Shown: positions 55,196 to 63,915 of the stretch, in pieces | Layout of the letters: each line of letters begins with the position of its first letter | How positions within the stretch are numbered: the stretch's first letter is position 1 | Origin: an uncultured Porphyromonadaceae bacterium | Lineage (GTDB): Bacteria > Bacteroidota > Bacteroidia > Bacteroidales > Muribaculaceae | Reading direction: 5' to 3' | Length of the DNA: 64,000 nt | Assembly: GCA_902495075.1 (NCBI GenBank) | Contig: CABUVO010000024.1 | Coordinates: forward strand, 3,741 to 67,740 | Position numbers and translations under genes: made by a program | The notes under the pieces: model-generated | The model's input: only the letters and a program-made list of their open reading frames with translations | Databases searched by the model: none | What the model was told of the DNA's origin: nothing

Positions 55196-56509
55196 TCAAT
55201 CATCTATTCTAATGATTTTTGCTCCAAGTCGGTTCAGCCGAAGATCAATATTTTCATATCCACGGTCGATTTGTCCAATATTCTGGATCTTGCTTGTGCC
55301 TTTCGCCCCCATCGCAGCTATAAGCATCGCGATACCGGCACGAATATCCGGTGAAACCATATCCGTGGCACGAAGGCAATTAAAATGACCGGAACCGATC
55401 ACTACAGCCCTGTGGGGATCACACAATATGATGCGCGCACCCATATCCAAAAGTTTGTCGACAAAGAAAAGGCGACTTTCAAACATTTTCTGATGTATCA
55501 GCACGCTACCGCGCGCCTGAGTACAAACCACAAGGAAAATGCTTATCAGGTCGGGTGAAAGTCCTGGCCAGGGAGCATCCGCAATCGTAAGCGTTGATCC
55601 GTCTATGAAATTCTCAATCTCATAGATCTCCTTCTGATCTATACGTATGTCATCACCCTCTATCTGGAGATGAATACCTATCCTTTCAAAAATCTCGGGC
55701 ATCAGACCGAGATCCTTGACACCGACGTTCTTCAGCAACAGGTTGGAACCTGTCATCGCAGCCATTCCAATGAAGCTTCCGACTTCTATCATATCGGGAA
55801 GAAGACGATGCTGCGTGCCGCCAAGGCGTTTTTTACCATGGATTGTCAGAAGATTTGAACCAATTCCATCTATCTCAGCGCCCATGCGGCAAAGCATCTT
55901 ACAAAGCTGCTGGATGTATGGCTCGCAAGCGGCGTTATAAATAGTAGTGGTGCCTTCTGCAAGAACAGCTGCCATTACTATATTCGCAGTTCCTGTGATC
56001 GAAGCCTCGTCAAGAAGCATGTAATCTCCGTGAAGTCCTTCGGGAGCCGAAATACGATACAATCCTTCTTCCGTAGCATATTCGAACTGGGCACCGAGTT
56101 TCTGAAGACCGAAGAAATGAGTGTCAAGACGGCGACGGCCGATTTTGTCACCACCGGGCTTAGGAAGCACTGCCTGTCCGAAGCGGGCAACAAGCGGACC
56201 AAGTATCATCACCGACCCTCTTAAGGATGCTGCCTTCTTGCGGTATTCAGGTGTTTGAATATAATTTATATCGATTGCATCAGCCTGAAATTCACAGGTA
56301 GATTCATCAATATAATTTACTTTCACCCCCATCTCTGCAAGAAGATTGATGAGATTTGTCACGTCAAGAATGCGTGGAAGGTTCGAAATAGTCACTTTCT
56401 CGTCGGTGAGAACTGTGGCACATATCACCTCCAACGCTTCGTTCTTGGCTCCCTTGGGACTGATCTCGCCACATAGACGATGTCCTCCTTCCACTATAAA
56501 ACTACTCAT
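55196..56509 (-). CDS. murA: UDP-N-acetylglucosamine 1-carboxyvinyltransferase
   Basis: A 437-residue enzyme for the first committed step of peptidoglycan synthesis, transferring enolpyruvate to UDP-GlcNAc. It has PKGAKNEALE, LRGSVMILGPLVAR, and the mobile loop PGGDKIGRRRLDTHF. At residue 121 of that loop the normal catalytic Cys (Cys115 in E. coli) is Asp. Cys is the residue modified by fosfomycin; Asp enzymes are active but insensitive in other bacteria. Start and stop are tightly coupled to DUF4290 (4-base overlap). Confidence 0.96.
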   Translation of the reverse strand: MSSFIVEGGHRLCGEISPKGAKNEALEVICATVLTDEKVTISNLPRILDVTNLINLLAEMGVKVNYIDESTCEFQADAIDINYIQTPEYRKKAASLRGSVMILGPLVARFGQAVLPKPGGDKIGRRRLDTHFFGLQKLGAQFEYATEEGLYRISAPEGLHGDYMLLDEASITGTANIVMAAVLAEGTTTIYNAACEPYIQQLCKMLCRMGAEIDGIGSNLLTIHGKKRLGGTQHRLLPDMIEVGSFIGMAAMTGSNLLLKNVGVKDLGLMPEIFERIGIHLQIEGDDIRIDQKEIYEIENFIDGSTLTIADAPWPGLSPDLISIFLVVCTQARGSVLIHQKMFESRLFFVDKLLDMGARIILCDPHRAVVIGSGHFNCLRATDMVSPDIRAGIAMLIAAMGAKGTSKIQNIGQIDRGYENIDLRLNRLGAKIIRIDD

Positions 56510-57099
56510 TTTTTCTTCTTTTTGCCTTTCGGCGGGTTCACCGGAGTTGCCTCCTTGAATTCATGCAAAAGATATGTCTCCGGATCGAGGTCTATCTTAC
56601 CATGCGAATATTCCTTAAGATCGCGAAGTATCTTGGCATCATCAACTCCCTCCTTATTATGAATGAGCATGAGTTTCTTCATATGATGCGCAATGAGGGA
56701 GATGAGAATATCCTTCTCCTCTCCATCCTCCATATCCGCAACCTTCTCTATCATTTTCTCTATGCTCTTTCCATAATGGCGATAACGCATAGCTGAAGCA
56801 GTATATGGGATTTTTTCCGGTTTGGGATTCAATTTGTCAGCTGTCACCACATCACATGGAAAATCAATATCAAGTTGAAAACGGGATATTATGTTTATCT
56901 GATCCCAGATTTGAGAATAGTCATGATCCGCCCCAACAAGCTCAGGAAAAAGATTTGCCATAATGTCAGCTATGGCAAACGCACATTTTGTGCGTTCCTC
57001 TCTGTCGGGGATGGATACACAATAATCTATCATCCCCTGAACATTCCTTCCGAACTCGGGCAACGTGATCGGTTTTAAATCTGTATTATAAGGTATCAT
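56506..57099 (-). CDS. DUF4290 family protein
   Basis: A 197-residue cytoplasmic protein of the Bacteroidetes DUF4290 family, beginning MIPYNTDLKPITLPEFGRNV and ending in a Lys run (GKKKKK). Function unknown. The charge pattern, with a basic tail, would suit binding RNA or another protein. It is the first gene of the murA-rimM operon and its stop overlaps the murA start by 4 bases. Confidence 0.85.
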   Translation of the reverse strand: MIPYNTDLKPITLPEFGRNVQGMIDYCVSIPDREERTKCAFAIADIMANLFPELVGADHDYSQIWDQINIISRFQLDIDFPCDVVTADKLNPKPEKIPYTASAMRYRHYGKSIEKMIEKVADMEDGEEKDILISLIAHHMKKLMLIHNKEGVDDAKILRDLKEYSHGKIDLDPETYLLHEFKEATPVNPPKGKKKKK

Positions 57100-57125
57100 C
57101 TTGGGTTCTATGATTGTTCAACTTA

Positions 57126-57133
57126 CAAATATA
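57126..57133 (-). promoter_or_regulatory. Putative -7 element of the DUF4290-murA-rimM operon
   Basis: The minus strand reads TATATTTG, 27 bases before the ATG. TTTG lies 22 bases further upstream (57156-57159), slightly longer than the consensus spacing. Confidence 0.55.
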
Positions 57134-57169
57134 ACAATATTTGTTGAGATTTCTTCAAAACTCACCTAA

Positions 57170-57862
57170 TTATATCTTGCATTTAGGTGTGGTGGTCTGA
57201 TATTCCTTGAGATATTCAGGCACAGAATAGGCAATGTCAAGGAAATCTCCTTCACGGAATGCTTTTTCCGACAAGGCAAGCATATCCTTTGCCATTGGAT
57301 TGAGACCATCCATCCAATGTGCGTTGGGTGATTTTATAACTTCCTTGGCTTTTTCCGCGCCATCTCCCATAAACCACACCTCCCGCTCTGCAAGCAAAGA
57401 GGCATATGAGTTTTCATCGAGAATCATGGGTGCCGGACCGTCCAAAGCATTCAACGCGAAATCATAAGCACCTGTAAACACTTCCATGCGACGCGCATCA
57501 ATCATCGGAGCAAGTATCTCTTCTCCCGTGAAGTTAAAATTGCGGAACATAGCTTTCACGGCGAGAATCTTCAATGTGCTGACTCCGATCAGCGGCACTC
57601 CCAAACTGAAAGCAAGACCTTTGGCAAGTGAAAGCCCGATACGCAGACCTGTGTAGGAACCGGGTCCGATGCTTACTGCAACGGCATCTAGCTTCCATTC
57701 TTTGCGTTTCACCTCTTCCATTGCACGCTCCACGAATGGTGCAAGCAATTCGGCATGTTTCATGCCATCACTATTATCCAGATCAAATTCCAAGACTCCC
57801 TCTCGTGTCAATGCAACTGAACAGGTTTTACCGGAAGTTTCTATATTTAGTATTGTCGACAT
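57170..57862 (-). CDS. tsaB: tRNA threonylcarbamoyladenosine biosynthesis protein TsaB
   Basis: A 230-residue member of the ASKHA fold with ILNIETSGKTCSVALTREG, SIGPGSYTGLRIGL and HAELLAPFVERAME. It forms the complex with TsaD and TsaE that makes t6A37 on ANN-reading tRNAs. Normal length. It is 39 bases after an FAD oxidoreductase gene on the same strand. Confidence 0.95.
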   Translation of the reverse strand: MSTILNIETSGKTCSVALTREGVLEFDLDNSDGMKHAELLAPFVERAMEEVKRKEWKLDAVAVSIGPGSYTGLRIGLSLAKGLAFSLGVPLIGVSTLKILAVKAMFRNFNFTGEEILAPMIDARRMEVFTGAYDFALNALDGPAPMILDENSYASLLAEREVWFMGDGAEKAKEVIKSPNAHWMDGLNPMAKDMLALSEKAFREGDFLDIAYSVPEYLKEYQTTTPKCKI

Positions 57863-57867
57863 AACTT

Positions 57868-57912
57868 TTTAAGTAAAAGGTTAAAGGTAAGAAGTTAAAG
57901 GTTAGAGGTGAG
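57868..57912. repeat. AAGGTTAAAGG-type short repeats
   Basis: Purine-rich units (TAAAGGTTAAAGGTAAGAAGTTAAAGGTTAGAGG, described here by position rather than in full elsewhere) fill the gap between tsaB and the FAD oxidoreductase gene and touch the latter's stop codon. Confidence 0.5.
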
Positions 57913-59467
57913 AGGCTGCAATAGATTCCATGCAGCGGATTCCATCGATAGCTGCAGAGATGATTCCCCCCGCATACCCTGCACCCTCTCCTGCCGGATA
58001 GAGTCTTCGGATTTCTTCGTGTTCGAGAGTCTCTTTGTCTCGGGGCAATCTAACAGGAGAGGATGTGCGTGATTCCAAACCAAGCAGGATTGCCTCATTT
58101 GTCAAGAAACCGGGGCATTTACGCCCGAAGTCCTTGAAACCTTCCCTTAACCGCCAGGAAATAAACGGTGGGAAAAGTCGATTGAAATCAACGGGATGAA
58201 TACCCGGAGCATAAGATGTGGAGGGCAATGTCTTTGAAATCTTGCCGTCTGTAAAATCTTTCATACGCTGCGCGGGAGCGTTGAGAGTCTCACCTGCTTC
58301 TTCATAAAACTTATGTTCCAGATCTTCTTGCAGCTGGAGTATCTCCAATGATCCAAATTCCTCATATTCAGGGAAATCTCCGGGGCGAATCTCCACAACC
58401 ATCCCGGAGTTGGCTTTTTCGCCTGCACGGGCTGAGGCTGACATACCGTTGACAACAAGCTCATTCTCGGCACTTCCGGCTGGCACCACAACACCTCCCG
58501 GACACATGCAGAAGGAATATACTCCGCGACCTTCAACTTGGGTGACATAATTATATTCGGCAGACGGGAGATATTTACCTCGCCCCTTTTCGGAATGATA
58601 TTGAAGACGATCGATAAGCGCCTGTGGATGCTCAAGACGCACACCAATTGCAATACCTTTTGATTCCATTTTAACTCCATCAGAATGCAATCTTCGGAAT
58701 GTATCATGAGCAGAGTGTCCGGTAGCGAGTATCACCGAATCACCCATTATTTCCTTATTACCTTCAGCCACCACACCTTTTGCAACGCCGTCTTCTACAA
58801 TCAGAGATTCGACTTTGGTCTGAAACATTACCTCTCCGCCGCAATCAATAATCGTCTGACGGATATTCTTGATAACATGTGGCAAGCGATCGCTGCCGAT
58901 ATGCGGATGAGCATCGATAAGTATATCAGGATGGGCGCCATGTTGCACAAGAAGCTGTAAAACTTCCTCTACATTCCCTCTTTTTTTGCTACGTGTGTAT
59001 AGTTTGCCATCGCTGTATGCTCCGGCACCCCCTTCTCCAAAACAATAATTGGAATCGGGATTTATTTTGCCTTCCCTGCTTATGTTGGCAATATCAATAC
59101 GCCTGGAATCAACATCATTCCCACGCTCAACAATTATCGGTCTGAATCCTGCTTCTATAGCTTTCAAGGCTGCAAACAGACCTGCAGGACCTGCACCAAC
59201 GATTACTACCCGCGAAGCGTCTTCTTTAACCGGCGAAAATTCCACCGGTCGAAGCAGCGCAGAAATATGAGTGTCATTTCCGGTTGCCACCTTTACGGTG
59301 AGATTCACAATTATATTTTTTTTGCGGGCATCGATAGAACGTTTCACGATTCTGAAATCATTGACATCGGAAGATGGCACTTTCATCTCGCGAAGCACAG
59401 CCTCTCTCAATAATTGCTCTTCGGCTGCCACAGCCGGAGAAACCCGCATGCTTATATCTTGAATCAT
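57902..59467 (-). CDS. FAD-dependent oxidoreductase (COG2509 type)
   Basis: A 521-residue cytoplasmic flavoprotein. After an N-terminal helical part (about 1-80) it has the dinucleotide motif VIVGAGPAGLFAAL, followed by NYCFGEGGAGAYSDGKL and a C-terminal motif YPAGEGAGYAGGI. It matches the uncharacterised COG2509 dehydrogenase family; the substrate is unknown. Confidence 0.9.
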   Translation of the reverse strand: MIQDISMRVSPAVAAEEQLLREAVLREMKVPSSDVNDFRIVKRSIDARKKNIIVNLTVKVATGNDTHISALLRPVEFSPVKEDASRVVIVGAGPAGLFAALKAIEAGFRPIIVERGNDVDSRRIDIANISREGKINPDSNYCFGEGGAGAYSDGKLYTRSKKRGNVEEVLQLLVQHGAHPDILIDAHPHIGSDRLPHVIKNIRQTIIDCGGEVMFQTKVESLIVEDGVAKGVVAEGNKEIMGDSVILATGHSAHDTFRRLHSDGVKMESKGIAIGVRLEHPQALIDRLQYHSEKGRGKYLPSAEYNYVTQVEGRGVYSFCMCPGGVVVPAGSAENELVVNGMSASARAGEKANSGMVVEIRPGDFPEYEEFGSLEILQLQEDLEHKFYEEAGETLNAPAQRMKDFTDGKISKTLPSTSYAPGIHPVDFNRLFPPFISWRLREGFKDFGRKCPGFLTNEAILLGLESRTSSPVRLPRDKETLEHEEIRRLYPAGEGAGYAGGIISAAIDGIRCMESIAASHL

Positions 59468-59487
59468 AATTATAGCTTTTCAAACAA

Positions 59488-59495
59488 CAAAATTA
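59488..59495 (-). promoter_or_regulatory. Putative -7 element of the FAD oxidoreductase-tsaB genes
   Basis: The minus strand reads TAATTTTG, 21 bases before the ATG. Confidence 0.55.
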
Positions 59496-59517
59496 CTCAT
59501 TATTTAATAAATTTGAC

Positions 59518-59525
59518 TAATTTTG
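59518..59525 (+). promoter_or_regulatory. Putative -7 element of the HAD hydrolase gene
   Basis: TAATTTTG, 33 bases before the ATG at 59558, back-to-back with the divergent promoter. Confidence 0.55.
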
Positions 59526-59557
59526 CACCTATTATATGCAACAAAACACATCAAAAT

Positions 59558-60211
59558 ATGGCGAATAAAACCATCGGAGCACTTTTCGACCTCGACGGAG
59601 TCCTCATTGACAGCGAAAGCGAATACACACGTGTATGGAGTGAGGTTCACCGGCGCTTCCCCACTCAGCATCCTGATATGCCACATAGGATCAAGGGGAT
59701 GACACTTGACAACATCATTGCCACATATTACGAGGCAGATGGTCTTGGAGATAAAGTGAGAGATACTCTTCACCTTCTGGAAGCTGAAATGAAATATGAA
59801 TGGCTTCCGGGTGCCAAAGATTTTGTTGAGTGGTTGATCGAGGAGAATATCCCGCGCGCGTTGGTGACAAGCAGCGATGATAAAAAGATGGAACACCTTC
59901 GCGAAGAGATTCCCGAGCTCGAAGGAATGATGACAGAGCTCGTCACCGCTGACAAAATCACGAAATCGAAACCGGATCCGGAAGGATATCTTCTCGGAGC
60001 AAGACTGCTCGGTACGGATCCTCGAAACTGTGTGGTTTTTGAAGATTCAATGCAGGGTGTCAAGGCTGGTAAAGCTTCAGGTGCATATGTGGTGGGAATC
60101 GCCGGAACACTTCCTGCTTCAGCCATTGAACCTTATTGCGATTTGGTTGTAAATAATCTTGGAGAGATCGACCGCGAATTCCTTCTCTCAACCCTATCTT
60201 CGCGCCATTAA
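59558..60211 (+). CDS. HAD-superfamily hydrolase (beta-phosphoglucomutase-like)
   Basis: A 217-residue phosphatase with the nucleophile motif FDLDGVLIDSE, a helical cap (about 20-85), motif II VTSSD, Lys in ITKSKPDPEG and motif IV FEDSMQGVKA. It probably dephosphorylates a small sugar phosphate. The frame is open 144 bases further upstream, but that part lies over the promoter, so the ATG at 59558 is the start. Confidence 0.9.
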   Translation: MANKTIGALFDLDGVLIDSESEYTRVWSEVHRRFPTQHPDMPHRIKGMTLDNIIATYYEADGLGDKVRDTLHLLEAEMKYEWLPGAKDFVEWLIEENIPRALVTSSDDKKMEHLREEIPELEGMMTELVTADKITKSKPDPEGYLLGARLLGTDPRNCVVFEDSMQGVKAGKASGAYVVGIAGTLPASAIEPYCDLVVNNLGEIDREFLLSTLSSRH

Positions 60212-60270
60212 ACATTAAACATTTCACATTTCTCATTAAACATTAAACATTCCCCATTAAACATTAAACA
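60206..60270. repeat. CATTAAACATTAAACATT tandem repeat
   Basis: Three copies of an approximately 18-base unit, separated by short C/T-rich spacers, fill the gap before rarA, beginning at the stop codon of the HAD gene. No hairpin or promoter is evident. Confidence 0.7.
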
Positions 60271-60276
60271 TTGTTT

Positions 60277-61548
60277 ATGACCACCACTCCCCTTGCAGAA
60301 AGATTGCGACCCCGATCTCTTGAAGATTATATCGGACAGACCCATCTTGTGGGTCCCGACGGCATTATCCGAAGAATGATTGAAACGGGAAGAGTCAATT
60401 CATTTATTCTATGGGGACCTCCGGGTGTTGGCAAAACAACGCTGGCTCGCATTATGGCATCACAGACAGAGGTGCCGTTTTACACTCTCAGTGCTGTCAC
60501 TTCGGGAGTAAAGGAGGTAAGGGAAGTGTTGGCGAGGTGCGAAGCGGATGCCCGCAGCATGTTCGTGAAAGGACGCCCCATCCTATTCATCGATGAAATT
60601 CACAGATTCAATAAATCCCAACAGGATTCATTGCTTGGAGCCGTAGAGAAAGGGACTGTTACACTTATTGGAGCCACAACGGAGAATCCATCATTCGAGG
60701 TGATTCGTCCTCTCCTCTCGCGTGCGCAGGTTTATACACTAAAGCCCCTTGAACTTGAGGATCTTGAAAATCTCCTTGAGCGGGCACTTACGCAAGATGA
60801 AGTTCTGAAGAAACGTAAGTTCGATATAAAATCAAAAGACGCGCTTTTCAGATTTGCCGGAGGAGATGCCCGCAAGCTTCTCAATATAATTGACCTCATA
60901 GAGCAATCAACACCTGATGGAGAAACCGTTGTGATCGATGACGATGTTGTTACCTCAAGGTTGCAGCAAAATCCTGCCGCATACGACCGTAACGGAGAGA
61001 TGCATTATGACATCATCTCGGCATTCATCAAATCTATCCGAGGAAGCGACCCGCAAGCGGCAGTATACTGGCTTGCAAGGATGGTAGCAGGAGGGGAAGA
61101 TCCGGCGTTTATCGCACGCCGTCTTGTGATATTGGCAGCCGAAGATATTGGACTCGCCAATCCAAATGCATTGCTGTTAGCTAATGCCACCTTCGACGCC
61201 CTGAACAAAATCGGCTGGCCCGAAGGACGAATCATCCTGTCCGAATGCGCCATCTATCTCGCAAATTCGCCCAAAAGCAATTCTGCATATATGGCAATTG
61301 GAGAGGCATTGAATGCAGTGGAAAAAACCGGTAATCTTCCCGTACCGCTCCATCTCAGGAATGCCCCTACAAAACTGATGGCAGACCTCGGCTATCACCA
61401 GGGATATAAATACGCTCATGATTTCGAAGGCAACTATGTGAAGCAGCAATACCTCCCCTCCGAACTCGAAGGCTCCCGTTTCTGGCAGCCCGGCAACAAC
61501 CCCTCCGAAGCCAAGATGCAGCAACGCCTCGACTCCCTCAATAGCTGA
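60277..61548 (+). CDS. rarA: Replication-associated recombination protein A (AAA+ ATPase)
   Basis: A 423-residue AAA+ ATPase with Walker A GPPGVGKTT, Walker B ILFIDEIHRF, sensor GATTENPS and the C-terminal MgsA/RarA domain (NPAAYDRNGEMHYD, KSIRGSDPQAAVYWLARM). It acts at stalled replication forks. I took the ATG at 60277, as the upstream TTG at 60271 adds only two residues. Confidence 0.96.
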   Translation: MTTTPLAERLRPRSLEDYIGQTHLVGPDGIIRRMIETGRVNSFILWGPPGVGKTTLARIMASQTEVPFYTLSAVTSGVKEVREVLARCEADARSMFVKGRPILFIDEIHRFNKSQQDSLLGAVEKGTVTLIGATTENPSFEVIRPLLSRAQVYTLKPLELEDLENLLERALTQDEVLKKRKFDIKSKDALFRFAGGDARKLLNIIDLIEQSTPDGETVVIDDDVVTSRLQQNPAAYDRNGEMHYDIISAFIKSIRGSDPQAAVYWLARMVAGGEDPAFIARRLVILAAEDIGLANPNALLLANATFDALNKIGWPEGRIILSECAIYLANSPKSNSAYMAIGEALNAVEKTGNLPVPLHLRNAPTKLMADLGYHQGYKYAHDFEGNYVKQQYLPSELEGSRFWQPGNNPSEAKMQQRLDSLNS

Positions 61549-61552
61549 TATA

Positions 61553-62092
61553 TCACAGGGCGGTAAGTTCGCCGGTAACAGAATCAAGGATGTAACCGCG
61601 CACAGTTATGTCTGCCGGCATAAGAGGATGATTCTTCACTAAATCCACGGTCTCGGCTACCGCCGCATCTGTTTCTTCAAATCCATGCAGCCATTCTCGG
61701 AGATTAATGCCACAATGCTCCATCAGCGTGATATGTTCTTCTGATATTCCTCGTTTACGCATTAGCGAAAGCATCTCATTAGCATCCATCCCCTGCACCC
61801 CACAATTGGTATGACCAATAATCATTATCTCATTCACACCAAGTTCATATACGGCAACAAGCAAGGACCTGACAGTAGAATCAAATGGATTGGTAATAGT
61901 TCCTCCGGCATTTTTTATCATCTTCACATCTCCATTCTTTATACCTAATGCCGCCGGTAACAACTCTACAAGACGGGTGTCCATGCATGTTACAATTGCT
62001 ATGCGCTTATCCGGATATTTCGACGTTGCATATTTCTCATACTCCTTTTTTGCTACAAACTCGCGATTAAATTCAAGAATCGAATCTATCAT
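61553..62092 (-). CDS. Beta-class carbonic anhydrase
   Basis: A 179-residue zinc enzyme that interconverts carbon dioxide and bicarbonate. Zinc ligands lie in VTCMDTRL (Cys, with the Asp-Arg dyad) and IGHTNCGVQ (His and Cys). It is convergent with rarA, 4 bases away, and has a leader with a hairpin (62133-62156). Confidence 0.93.
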   Translation of the reverse strand: MIDSILEFNREFVAKKEYEKYATSKYPDKRIAIVTCMDTRLVELLPAALGIKNGDVKMIKNAGGTITNPFDSTVRSLLVAVYELGVNEIMIIGHTNCGVQGMDANEMLSLMRKRGISEEHITLMEHCGINLREWLHGFEETDAAVAETVDLVKNHPLMPADITVRGYILDSVTGELTAL

Positions 62093-62132
62093 ACCTCAAC
62101 AATTTAAATGATTTTTTAAGATAAAAATTTCC

Positions 62133-62156
62133 ATGCAGGATAGAATCATCCTGCAT
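62133..62156 (-). promoter_or_regulatory. Hairpin in the carbonic anhydrase leader
   Basis: ATGCAGGAT/ATCCTGCAT with a 6-base loop, 41 bases before the ATG. Confidence 0.45.
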
Positions 62157-62170
62157 ATCTATGGTATCTA

Positions 62171-62178
62171 CAAATTTA
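62171..62178 (-). promoter_or_regulatory. Putative -7 element of the carbonic anhydrase gene
   Basis: The minus strand reads TAAATTTG, about 79 bases before the ATG. The hairpin at 62133-62156 would lie in the transcript. Confidence 0.5.
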
Positions 62179-62249
62179 CATCATTTAAATAAATATCGCA
62201 AACCGAATCTGTAACTATTTTATTTCTATCATCTTTACACCTAAAATCA

Positions 62250-62288
62250 ATAATTGGCACACCACAACAATCTGAGGCGTGCCAATTA
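62250..62288 (-). terminator. Terminator-like hairpin after the GIY-YIG gene
   Basis: AATTGGCACACC/GGCGTGCCAATT stem around a 12-base loop, about 80 bases beyond the stop codon. Confidence 0.6.
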
Positions 62289-62366
62289 TCCTTTACCCTT
62301 TACCCTATCACCTATAACCTATAACCTTTTCGGAACCTCTTTCCTTCACGTAATACTCCAATGGTA

Positions 62367-62843
62367 TTAGCGTGTCAGATTTGCAAACGGCAGCTTGCCG
62401 TGAGTATCGAAGAAATCTTTCAACATTTCGGATTCGACTTTGTGCGGATCCTCTGTCGTCGGAAGTTCCTTCCATGCGATAAGAAGGTTGTCAGAATCGG
62501 CAAGTTGCCATAAATATCTCCCGCCCCAGTGTCCAATATTCTTACCGGAGGCAAATTGCAGCAACTGCCTGATTCTTCTTTTAAGATTATTTCCTTTGCC
62601 AATATACATGATACGACTTGAACCGACAAAGTTCGCTTCAAGTTCCTCTATGCTTACATTGGGATTTTTACCTTTAAAAAATCTTCCTGTGCCTTTCTCA
62701 AGGAATTCCGGAGCATCTTCAGTGTCTCGGATAACTACATATACCCCTCCCACCGGAGGAATACATTCATGATTTGATTTCAGGTTTTTCACACTTGTAA
62801 AACCTTTGAATCCATTCTCTTGTAATACTTTAATCTCTTCCAT
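62367..62843 (-). CDS. GIY-YIG nuclease-domain protein
   Basis: A 158-residue protein with a single GIY-YIG domain. It has GGVYVVIRDTED for the first strand, RIMYIGKGNNLKRRIRQLL for the second strand and helix with the catalytic Arg, and ESEMLKDFFDTHGKLPFAN at the end (Glu and Asn of the family). The frame also runs 13 codons further upstream, overlapping the WYL gene, but the ATG at 62843 gives the natural start MEEIKVLQENG. It is 11 bases after the WYL regulator gene, so the two form an operon. Confidence 0.85.
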   Translation of the reverse strand: MEEIKVLQENGFKGFTSVKNLKSNHECIPPVGGVYVVIRDTEDAPEFLEKGTGRFFKGKNPNVSIEELEANFVGSSRIMYIGKGNNLKRRIRQLLQFASGKNIGHWGGRYLWQLADSDNLLIAWKELPTTEDPHKVESEMLKDFFDTHGKLPFANLTR

Positions 62844-62853
62844 ATAGTTTATT

Positions 62854-63774
62854 TTAGTTATTGCGTTTAGCGCAGATATCACATATGTTTTTTATGCGTT
62901 CACGCAGATGCAATGGACTTATTACTTCCAAGGAATTTGCTCTTGAAAGCAGAGCCATTACAAAATCGTTGGTAATACGCAAGTTCAATTCTATTCTAAA
63001 TTCATTTTCTGTATCAACCAAAATACGTTGGGAATGATGCAAAGGAACGCCCTTTAAGAATTCTCCATCAAGTTGACTGAAGCGCAATTCTATTTTTTCA
63101 ACAGGCATCTCCGGTGCATTCCATATCCCGTAGCTGTCATCAAACATATCCGAAGCGGAAATACTCGAATCATATTTATAAGTGACTCCTGTAAATTCCA
63201 AATCTGAGATACGATCAAGTCCAAATAATTTAATTTTCCCATCCGTCTTGCCTATGAGATACCATCGCTGCTGATTTTCTTTTAGAAAATACGGCTCAAC
63301 TTCGTATTTAGCTTCTTTATTTCCATGCCTCACGAGCTTATAGGAAAATGAAACTATTTCCCGTTTTTTAGCAGCCATCAAAAGAGGATACAGATTAGAC
63401 ACCCCCTTACCTCTGTGATGATCCGGATAGATGAAACTGTTTATTTTAGTGTCCGGTTGAACCGCAGTCAACAAATCAAAGTCAGAAAAAAGTTTTTCGA
63501 AGTCAAGTGGCGCACATTCGTCCCGATTAACTATCATATAACCTTTATTCCGGACATTCTTGATGTCGATGTACATTATCTCTGAAATCGTTTGGATATC
63601 ACGCTGCAACAATCGTTTCCGAGCTCCATCTGTGGAGGGATACGGAATGTTGCGCCATCTGCATGACCGTTCCAAACGATTAAAAATAAAGTCAGTATCG
63701 GCATGACCATGAGCTTCTTCAATAGTACTCACGGTCAACATTAATCGTAAAAGTTGGGATATTGATGATTTCAT
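62854..63774 (-). CDS. WYL-domain transcriptional regulator
   Basis: A 306-residue regulator with an N-terminal winged-helix DNA-binding region (about 10-75: PSTDGARKRLLQRDIQTIS), a linker and a WYL domain (about 140-220: KENQQRWYLIGKTDGKIKLF, shown to locate QRWYLIG). The last part is a WCX-like domain. WYL proteins sense ligands such as nucleic acids and often control phage-defence genes. It is followed by the GIY-YIG gene. A TAnnTTTG element lies 4 bases upstream, so the message may be leaderless. Confidence 0.88.
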   Translation of the reverse strand: MKSSISQLLRLMLTVSTIEEAHGHADTDFIFNRLERSCRWRNIPYPSTDGARKRLLQRDIQTISEIMYIDIKNVRNKGYMIVNRDECAPLDFEKLFSDFDLLTAVQPDTKINSFIYPDHHRGKGVSNLYPLLMAAKKREIVSFSYKLVRHGNKEAKYEVEPYFLKENQQRWYLIGKTDGKIKLFGLDRISDLEFTGVTYKYDSSISASDMFDDSYGIWNAPEMPVEKIELRFSQLDGEFLKGVPLHHSQRILVDTENEFRIELNLRITNDFVMALLSRANSLEVISPLHLRERIKNICDICAKRNN

Positions 63775-63778
63775 ATGG

Positions 63779-63786
63779 CAAAGTTA
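63779..63786 (-). promoter_or_regulatory. Putative -7 element of the WYL gene
   Basis: The minus strand reads TAACTTTG, 4 bases before the ATG at 63774, which is very close. Confidence 0.4.
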
Positions 63787-63915
63787 AAAAGCGAAAGCGA
63801 CAATAAACGTCGCTTTCAAAAAAATTTTTATTACAAGTAAGAAATTTTCAACAAAAAACAGGAAATGCCCTATAAATCGGAAGTGAAGTCATCTTGACTT
63901 TTTGAATTTGTTAAT

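Noticed and set aside
59414..59557. Upstream extension of the HAD hydrolase
   Set aside because: Runs through the divergent promoter region and the start of the FAD oxidoreductase gene; the ATG at 59558 begins the conserved domain.
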